The position numbers and the translations under genes were made by a program. Of a stretch of DNA of 64,000 nucleotides, positions 56,756-64,000 are shown one piece after another. Positions within the stretch are counted from its first letter, which is position 1. Every line of letters starts with the position of its first letter. The notes under the pieces were generated by a model, which saw only the letters and a list, made by a program, of their open reading frames with translations, was not told the DNA's origin and did not search any database. Source of the DNA: Sarcophilus harrisii (taxonomy: Eukaryota; Chordata; Mammalia; Dasyuromorphia; Dasyuridae); NCBI RefSeq assembly GCF_902635505.1, contig NC_045429.1, positions 163,392,997-163,456,996 on the forward strand. The letters are read 5' to 3'.

Positions 56756-57279
56756 CAAAGTGAACTTGGTTACCTCCAGAAAATTTCTGGATGCAGAGGA
56801 TGTAATATGGTGAAATAATTAATAACTTTGGCATTAGAAAATCTGGATTCATCCCTAGATCTACCATTTTCACCCATTTGGTTTTGGAGAAATTACTTGT
56901 TATTGCTACATCTTTAAGTTGTTTATTACTGTCTCTTGTGAGAGTCTTTGATCCTCAGAAGCTCTAAGCAGAGGCTGATGGAGGTATCAGATAGGATTTT
57001 AGTTGAAACTGAAATGAAAGTTGGGAAGGGAAAGGAAAAAAAAATATCCTAAACAAAAGAAAAGATTGAGTAAACCTGAAGATATAGAAATACATATGAT
57101 GTTTCGGGAACATATTAGAAGTTTAGTTTGATGATAGAAGTTTATTTAGGGGAATAGTTGAAAATATGAAGATATAGGTAATGTCTAGATTGTGGAGGGA
57201 CTTAAATGCCTATCTTATATACTAGTCATGTAATAATTTTTCTGTTAAATTTTTCACAAGTGCATTTTGCTCTTTTTAA
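56756..57279. other. Intergenic, weak MIR at 56810-56910
   Basis: One faint MIR-like stretch ('ctttggcattagaaaatctggattcat'). Otherwise nothing is recognised. Confidence 0.4.
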
Positions 57280-57830
57280 CAATGAGGCAATTTGAGGCAA
57301 ATTCCAATATACTTGTGATAGAAAACCATCTGTATCCAGAAAGAGAATTATGGTAATTGTATGTGGATCAAAGTATAGCATTTTCACCTTTTAATTGTTT
57401 ATTTGCTTGCTTGCTTTTTCTTTCTCATTCCCCTTTGATATGATTTTTCTCTCTTTTTTTTGGTAGGTTTCTTTTTCTTTTTTTTTTCTGAGGTAATTGG
57501 AGTTAAATGACTTGCCTAGGGTCACACATCAGGAAATGTTAAATGTTTGAAGCTAGATTTGAACTCAGGTCCTCCTTACTTCAGGGCTGGTACTCTATGC
57601 ACTGAGCCATCTAGCTGCCCCCAATATAATTTTTCTTTATGCAGCATGACAAATATGGAAATATGTTTAGAAGAATTGCACATGTTTAAACTATATTGGA
57701 TTGTTTGCTGTCTTGGAGACTGGGAAAGGGAGAGCATGGAAGAAAAATTTGGAACACAAGGTTTTGCAAAGGTGAATGTTAAAAACTATCTTTGCATATA
57801 TTTGGAAAAATAAAATACTAGTAACAAAGG
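57280..57830 (+). mobile_element. Old L1 3' end, split by a SINE
   Basis: The same L1 3'UTR as 4760-5275: 'cagaaagagaattatgg', T-rich block, 'tttagaagaattgcacatg', 'acacaaggttttgcaaaggtg', terminal 'ggaaaaataaaatacta'. A SINE interrupts the T-rich block. Confidence 0.82.
57451..57623 (-). mobile_element. tRNA-SINE nested in old L1, with TSD
   Basis: The minus-strand SINE's head lies at its right end (revcomp of 'gccatctagctgccccc'). It is flanked by atatgatttttct (57438-57450) and atataatttttct (57624-57636), a 13-bp duplication with one change. Confidence 0.88.
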
Positions 57831-57839
57831 AAAAAAATC

Positions 57840-58030
57840 ACAACATCATAGATTTAAAGTTGAAAGTGATCTTAGATGTCACCTAGCTCTATTCTGTATT
57901 TTACAGATGAAGGAAATGTGGCTCAGAAAAGGTTAAATGATTTATTCAAATTAATGAAGATAGCAAATCACAGAGCCAGGAATCACACTGAGGTCTGCTC
58001 TCTCTATGTTTAGGTCTCCTACTGTTCCTT
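57840..58030 (-). mobile_element. MIR/THER1-type SINE
   Basis: Reads 'catagatttaaagttgaaagtgatcttagatgtcacctagc', 'ttttacagatgaagg', 'aatcacagagccaggaatcacac'. Confidence 0.7.
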
Positions 58031-59101
58031 GTTTCTTCCTTTTTATTGACATTTACTTTATACATTTTCTGAGAAGACAATTCCTTATAATTATATGTAT
58101 CTTCTATTGTGCTATTATTTAACCCAGGAATGCCTACTATTTGTTACCTGAATTTTTTGAATGCTTTATAATTACTATTTAAAACAATAAAAATGATGTC
58201 AAATGTTAAATGAACAAACATCTCAGAATACAGTTGGATATTCTTTTTATTATATGAAAAGGGAAGACTATAGAAACATATTTAAAGGCAATTTTTACAA
58301 AATAAACTAGTAAAAAGGATCAAGGACTCATCAAAAACAGATATGTCAAATAATGGATAATTCACATTTAAATGCCAGGAGATAAGAAAATATTTACTTA
58401 CTGGATGATTGAAATGACAAAACAAAGTGCATATCTTCAAAATGTCTCATAGTAATCCATACTTATCTCTGTCTCAGATTTATATATATTTTTTATTTTG
58501 CCCATCTCACCCAAATAGCTGTTATTACTTGTACTGAAGACAAATATTGAATCATTTTATTCTGAAAAGAGATGCTAAACAGATCACATAAGAAGGATGA
58601 CAGACAATAGACTGATGTGACCAATAGCCAGGAGTCTGCGTGTAGTTGATATGAAGGCTAAAAATCTGGTTGGACTATGGTTCAATTGTTCTGATAGAAA
58701 CTGACCCAGAGCAAGTGAAAGCTAACCCCCAAAAGACTGAGCCTGAGAGAGAGAAGACAATGCTAAAATAGTTCACAAAAACAGGGGATGAGAAAGAAAA
58801 CTTAGAAGAAGAGTAAAGGATGCTAGGGTGGATAAAATGGAAAATAGCTTAGGGTTTCACTGTAGAAAAAGAATCATTTAATCAGTAGGTACCATCTACA
58901 CACCAAGTATGTTAAGTATATAAGTACAAAATCAAAAAAATTTTGTCCTTTTGTTATTCTATTCTAGGGAGAGGTAAAGATGGTAGTGGTAATGATAGGA
59001 TACAAAATATTCAAAGATAAATTAATATAAGATGTATGCACACATATATATGCATAGATATTATATATGAATATAATACAATTATGTATAGATGTGTGTG
59101 T

Positions 59102-59139
<38 letters not shown>

Positions 59140-59657
59140 TATAAAATAATGGGACTGGACTGGCATTTACAACTTGGAGATTCAATAAAGTTGTAGTGTG
59201 GTAGTTAAGCTGATGTTTTGAAGGGTGATGGTAAGGATTCCAAGGTACAGAGCTAAGAAGGAAAACCATTAAAGGCATAGATAGGCAGTGCATTCAAAGA
59301 CACAAAAGGCAAGAGAAGGATTTTTGTGTAAGGGAAACAATAAGTAGTTCAGCTTGACTGGACAGACTATGAGAAACAAAATGTCAGTAGTCTGAGGGAA
59401 GAAAATGAGCAATCCTCAAGGTAAATTTCATAGAGAATATGAGGGTCTTAGTTAATCTTCTATAACATAAGTAGCAATGATCAGGAAATACACATATTCT
59501 TAGGCTCTAACTCTTATGATTTGGTCTAGTATAAAATGATTTCTTTTTTCCTCTTTTGAGTGATTATTTCTTTCTTATATCTTTCTCTCTGTAATTATAT
59601 AGCAATTGTCCATACATTTGAGAATCAGGAACACATAAGAATATATTATAACATTCC
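58031..59657. other. 3' flank of TAAR6/8-like gene, (TG)n at 59093-59139
   Basis: The TG microsatellite is clear. About 59160-59430 loosely resembles L2-derived dispersed sequence. The receptor's 3'UTR should lie in the right part (minus strand), but no convincing poly-A signal was found close to the stop. Confidence 0.4.
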
Positions 59658-60713
59658 TTATTCTAATCCTTTGCCTTGCTCAGAAAATAAATTTATGGTT
59701 GAAGAGCTATCTTGTAAGATTTTCCCAGTAACAATCAATTTTATTGCTTTTCTAAACCATGGGTAAAAGAAAGCATAAATCAAGGGGTTCATGGCTGAGT
59801 TATAATAAGCAAACCAACAAAGGATTTCATAAATATAGGCAGGGGTGATGAAGCCTAAGAATGCATCAATCAATGCATCAATAGAATAGGGTAACCATGA
59901 AATCAGAAATGCAATTACTGCAATACCCAGGGTTTTGGCTGCTTTTCTTTCCCTCTTAGACACTCTGGCTTTGTAACTCTCTGAGGATGAAGATTCTCTT
60001 TTGCTGCTTGTATTTTCAATCTTTCTAGCTTGGAATTTAGCTACAAGAAAAATCTTAGAGTAAAGTATGATTATAACTAGGGTAGGAATGAAGAACAACA
60101 AAAAATCTACCAGCACCCAATTTTGATTCACATAAACCTGACAAATCCCTACACAGGTGAGAGCACTTATTAATTCCTCCAATCCATCATCATTGGCACC
60201 TGTGTAGAAAACAGAACCACTATAAGTAATGGGGATGATCGAGGAGAGAACAATGCACAGCCCAGAAATGTTCACTGTGAACTTGGTTGGATAGATCAGA
60301 GGATCAGTGACAGCAAAATATCTATCAATGGAGATGAAACATAAATGAAAGAGGGAAGCATAGGAAAATGCTGTATCACCACAGCTATGAAATGTACAGA
60401 AAGTTTCTCCAAAATACCAGCAACTCTCCACTGACCTCACCATGCTGAAGGGCATCACAGTGGCTCCCACTAAAAAGTCAGCACAAGACAAGGAGGCAAT
60501 GAGAAAATTGGCTGGAGAATGCAGTTGCTTGAAATGAAAGATAGAAATCATTACCAGGAGGTTTCCAAATACTGCAAGCACAACTCCAGCGCCAAACACA
60601 ACATAGAGGATCATCCGAGGTCCTTGGGAATAGGGATTTTTAATACAGGACCCATTTACATTTTCAAAGCAGAGCTGTATAGCTGCTGGCTGAGACTCAG
60701 AGCTGCTATTCAT
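59658..60713 (-). CDS. TAAR6/8-like trace amine-associated receptor
   Basis: Intact single-exon GPCR of 351 aa in the TAAR6-9 clade, most like human TAAR6/TAAR8 ('VQLC..NVNGSC.K', 'VNQNWVL.DFL.FFIPT', 'NLFSE'). The start atcATGa has A at -3. N-glycosylation sites are N2-S-S and N20-G-S, with N-terminal Cys15/Cys23. TMs lie at about 33-59, 68-92, 106-129, 149-170, 196-224, 258-282 and 291-315. Cys106 (3.25) pairs with an ECL2 cysteine (187 or 191). Asp113 (3.32), Tyr303 (7.43) and a second acid, Asp203 (5.43), line the pocket; the 3.32/5.43 acid pair is linked to diamine (putrescine, cadaverine) recognition in this clade. DRY is at 130-132, SWLP at 272-275 and NPLIY at 309-313. A Ser-rich loop 3 spans about 235-247. 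It ends 'EQGKGLE', longer than human TAAR6. It is transcribed toward TAAR5. I leave the symbol blank because marsupials have several clade members. Confidence 0.93.
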   Translation of the reverse strand: MNSSSESQPAAIQLCFENVNGSCIKNPYSQGPRMILYVVFGAGVVLAVFGNLLVMISIFHFKQLHSPANFLIASLSCADFLVGATVMPFSMVRSVESCWYFGETFCTFHSCGDTAFSYASLFHLCFISIDRYFAVTDPLIYPTKFTVNISGLCIVLSSIIPITYSGSVFYTGANDDGLEELISALTCVGICQVYVNQNWVLVDFLLFFIPTLVIIILYSKIFLVAKFQARKIENTSSKRESSSSESYKARVSKRERKAAKTLGIAVIAFLISWLPYSIDALIDAFLGFITPAYIYEILCWFAYYNSAMNPLIYAFFYPWFRKAIKLIVTGKILQDSSSTINLFSEQGKGLE

Positions 60714-61379
60714 GATTCTTCTTTTAGAAACCTGGAGAATCTATGTTCTTGATGACCATACAATTCTCATTTCTACAAAAAGACACATTACATTTAAGTT
60801 TAAATGAAATTTATCAGTTATTTATTAATTTTTTAAATTAAATTAAATTTTACCAGCTTTATTAAATTTAAATTAAATGTATAACCAAAACAATTTCCCC
60901 TATTACCTTACCCACATGCATTGTGATCTTTTTCTGTTCAACTCCAAATTTTTATATTTAATCACAAGAAGAACCTTTAATTATATTTTCTTTGTTTTCA
61001 GCAAATAAATGAGAATAAAATATATAGTTAACTTGAGCAAACCATTTTGGATGTGCATAAGTAGAAGAAATGCCATACCTGCTCCTATGATAGCATTTCT
61101 TCTTATCTTCTAGTTCTGTACCTTGAACAGCTTCTCTTTGTCAAAGAGCTAAGAGATATGACATGATCATGCTGCTGCTGAATCACCTTTTATCAGAGTT
61201 GCCTCTTTTATGTTGTCAGATTCTATTAATGCCCAAAGCACATTTTACTTTCACAAACTTTGTTAAAGACATCTCATCCACTGAAAACCCTTAAGATAGA
61301 ATCCCTGTAGTGTAAGGTGTGAACTGAGAAGAAAAACTTTTTTTTTAGAAATCATTATCTAGAAAGTTTTCCTATAAAG
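60714..61379. other. 5' flank of TAAR6/8-like gene, no recognised repeat
   Basis: On the minus strand a weak acceptor-like 'gattctccag' / 'tttctaaaag' lies within 30 bp of the ATG. AT-rich, with no named repeat. Promoter not identifiable by eye. Confidence 0.4.
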
Positions 61380-61850
61380 TTATAGTTTATATTGCAGTAA
61401 ATCATACACACATGCATATATAGATCTATACATTGATATACCTATATATGTCAATACAATTTACATATATTATGATACAAATGTGTCTATGTATGTACAT
61501 GCATGTTTATATACATTATATACAAGTTACTACATAATATATACATTGCATACACATGTATCCATTTCATGGATAGTTTAAGCCAAAATAATAGTTACCA
61601 GGTTGCTGTGCACTTTATGGATCCCAACATATTAATAATTCTACAAATTTATGTATGTTATATAAATACATAAATAAATAAAATGTGTTAAACACATATT
61701 CTATAAGTACATGCAGTATAAACATGTATGTGTATATATGTTTGTATGCATATATGCCTAAGCACATCTGTTGCACAATATGTATATGCACATATGCATG
61801 CATATGTTTGTATGCATGTACATATCTGTGCATGCATATTATGTTCATAT
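61380..61850. repeat. Long degenerate (ATRTGY)n low-complexity tract
   Basis: About 470 bp dominated by TATATG, GCATGT and ACATAC motifs on both strands. Open frames through it are artefacts of composition. Confidence 0.75.
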
Positions 61851-62459
61851 GTAGGAATAGTATTCTAGAGGATAGGAAACTAGACTCAGACTCAAGAAGA
61901 TCAGAATTCATAGCTACTATATGACCCCTGTTGTCCCTTCATTTAGTACCCCAACAACTTTCTAAAATTCTAAGTTGTAGAGCAGGTACTGATCTACATT
62001 GGGAGATAGAAATTGCTAATGTTAAGGAAATCACAGGTCTGGTCAAAGAAAAAGACAGATAAAAAACCACACTACCAACAACCCATATATACCTGTATTA
62101 ATAATTCTTATGTTAATATTTATGTATAACCACAAATCCAAGCAAAGATTTGCAAAGTTTCTGCCTAACATTTAGGACTTAGCATAGTGCCTGGAGTTTA
62201 ATAAATGCTTATTGACTAACTGCCAACAATAGGGACTCAATAAATTGCTCGTTAGAAAGGAACCTAGCTGGAACTTGTCAGTGGTTCTCAATGATTCTCT
62301 CCTTATACTTCTTGCTCATTTACATTAACTAAATAAGACAAGATAATCTTTTCAGTTTTCTGGGCTTAAGCTTCTTAATCTCCAATGAAATGAAATCAGT
62401 AATATGAGTTAAAAATGTATCTTCAGTATGTAGCCTTAGTTTGAAAAATATAAAATGAA
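61851..62459. other. Intergenic, weak SINE/L2 remnants
   Basis: 61850-61930 looks like a SINE head remnant ('attctagaggataggaaactagactcagactcaagaagatcagaattca'). 62160-62215 reads as an L2 end ('acttagcatagtgcctggagtttaataaatgcttattgact'). Confidence 0.45.
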
Positions 62460-62605
62460 GGGGCAGCTAGTTGGTGCAGTGCATAGAGCACCAGCCCTGA
62501 AGTCAGGAGAACCTAAGTTTAAATCTGGTCTCAGACTTGTAACACTTCCTAGCTGCGTGACTCTGGGCAAGTCACTTAACCCCAATTACCTCAGGAAAAA
62601 AAATA
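62460..62605 (+). mobile_element. tRNA-derived marsupial SINE
   Basis: Clean head (ggggcagctagttggtgcag), anchor 'agtcaggagaacctaag', core 'gactctgggcaagtcactta' and A-run. A MIR tail (62608-62725: 'ggttgtgagactcaaatgaga', 'gtaaagcacttagaata') follows directly. Confidence 0.88.
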
Positions 62606-62754
62606 GTAAAATAGGACTACCCCAAGGTGGTTGTGAGACTCAAATGAGATATTTGTAAAGCACTTAGAATAATTCCTAGAACATGGTAGAAGATTAATAA
62701 ATACTAATTTCCTTCTTTTCTCCCCTTCCCTTTCTTTTTTTGTTCTTAATTGCT

Positions 62755-63050
62755 CATTGATAAGTTGAGACAATATAATAAAAATAACAATACTAATTTG
62801 CTTAAATTAATTTATATTGTGCCTTATCAAAGTACTAAGAAATTACTTTATGGAGCCAGAAAAATAATTTTAAAAATTCATTTAGAAGAACAAAAGTCAA
62901 AAATATCAAAGAAATCTTTTTTTAAAGAAAAGAAAGAATACCTAGCAATATTTCATATCAAGCAAAATGCCAGATCTACAAAGTTGTAATTGTCAAAACA
63001 ATTTGGTACTGGCTAAGAAACAGAGAAGTCTATCAGTGGAATGGAATAGA
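62755..63050 (+). mobile_element. L1 ORF2 fragment
   Basis: Matches the ORF2 region 'aatataataaaaat(t)acaat(t)ct(g)', 'taattttaaaaattcatttagaagaacaaaa', and 'ggctaagaaacagagaag...cagtggaatggaata', which lies just before the region seen at the window's left edge. Confidence 0.7.
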
Positions 63051-63189
63051 TACATATTATCATTTCATTCCACATTCCCCCTTATTTGTCATTCCTCTGG
63101 GATGATAATTTTGTTGGCATCTTATTTCAAATTTCATTTATATACCCAGTGAATATATTCCGATTATATAATGTGTTTATACATATGTA

Positions 63190-63224
<35 letters not shown>

Positions 63225-63446
63225 ATATTCATTTTGGTACCCAAATAAAACAATTAATTAATTCAATATTTCAAGTAGCCACTTGCCTTTATTTTATATT
63301 TTAGTCAAAAGGCATCAAGATTAAACCAAGTAATTTCATTTTTTCTTTTTCTTCTCCCTCAAGAATGTTTGAAAAATCAGTGACACTGGAACCTTCTCAT
63401 ATGGATGAAGAATTTTAAAGCCCCAGATATCCGGAAGGAAACTTTG
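63051..63446. other. Intergenic, (AT)n at 63196-63221
   Basis: A TA microsatellite in otherwise unremarkable AT-rich DNA. Confidence 0.5.
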
Positions 63447-64000
63447 TTTTTTTTTTTTTTTAATTAATTAATTTATTTTTTTTATTTAAATTTTTTATTT
63501 AATAGCCTTTTATTTACAGGATATATACATGGGTAACTTTACAGCATTAACAATTGCCAAACCTCTTGTTCCAATTTTTCACCTCTTACCCCCCCACCCC
63601 CTCCCCTAAATGGCAGGATGACCAGTAGATGTTAAATATATTAAAATATAACTTAGATACAACAATAAGTATACATGACCAAAACATTATTTTGCTGTAC
63701 AAAAAGAATCAGACTCTGAATTATTGTACAATTAGCTTGTGAAGGAAATCAAAAATGCAGGTGTGCATAAATATAGGGATTGGGAATTCAATGTAATGGT
63801 TTTTAGTCATCTCCCAGAGTTCTTTTTCTGGGTATAGCTAGTTCAGTTCATTACTGCTCCATTAGAAATGATTTGGTTGATCTCGTTGCTGAGGATGGCC
63901 TGATCCATCAGAACTGGTCATCATCTAGTATTGTTGTTGAAGTATATAATGATCTCCTGGTCCTGCTCATTTCACTCAGCATCAGTTCGTGTAAGTCTCT
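63447..64000 (-). mobile_element. Young L1 3' end, runs off the window
   Basis: Starts with a T-run and AATTAATTAATTTATT tail, then the same 3'UTR as 1981-2617, nearly identical over 450 bp. It continues past the right edge, so its 5' extent and target-site duplication cannot be seen. Confidence 0.9.

Noticed and set aside
58964-59293. 109-aa open frame across the (TG)n microsatellite
   Set aside because: His/Thr-repeat composition comes from the simple repeat; no start context or homology.
61380-61850. Regulatory or origin-like palindromes in the ATGTAC-rich tract
   Set aside because: Short self-complementary motifs are expected in this simple sequence.
62460-62530. Functional tRNA genes at SINE heads
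   Set aside because: The heads resemble tRNA A/B boxes but do not fold as a complete cloverleaf and are followed by SINE bodies.

Overview
The window is mammalian nuclear DNA and almost certainly marsupial. It is AT-rich and built mostly of LINE and SINE copies. These include L1 copies and tRNA-headed SINEs of the type abundant in opossums, dasyurids and wallabies, plus many old MIR, L2 and CR1/L3-like remnants. The exact species cannot be fixed by eye; an Australian marsupial (dasyurid-like) is my guess, with low confidence. No prokaryotic feature is present. Four intact single-exon trace amine-associated receptor (TAAR) genes identify the locus as the TAAR cluster, which corresponds to human 6q23. 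Layout: 1-13600 is repeat-filled intergenic DNA. TAAR3 (+) lies at 13602-14633, TAAR4 (+) at 33274-34311, TAAR5 (+) at 47184-48215, and a TAAR6/8-like gene on the opposite strand at 59658-60713. Gene order and the strand switch between TAAR5 and TAAR6 agree with the human cluster. TAAR1 and TAAR2 would be expected beyond the left edge and further TAAR6-9-clade genes beyond the right edge. TAAR3 and TAAR4 are pseudogenes in human but look whole here. All four proteins keep the amine-binding Asp3.32, Tyr7.43 and the TAAR signature around TM7; the TAAR6/8-like receptor also carries Asp5.43, a feature linked to diamine recognition. The genes do not form an operon or pathway. In mammals each olfactory TAAR is expressed alone in a sensory neuron and signals through a Gs/Golf-type cascade. 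Intergenic DNA holds L1 copies of several ages, some nested and with target-site duplications. It also holds three solo-LTR fossils (16291-16757, 22781-23240, 41138-41729), a decayed KRAB zinc-finger last exon (52505-54560), and a probable 3'UTR retrocopy inserted into an L1 (about 17924-19526). A segmental tandem duplication lies at 42165/43032. The most unusual items are two small templated insertions: a 74-bp copy of TAAR3 coding sequence 2.6 kb upstream of the gene, and a 25-bp copy of L2 DNA inserted 2 kb from its source between 13-bp direct repeats. No wholly new biological system is evident.
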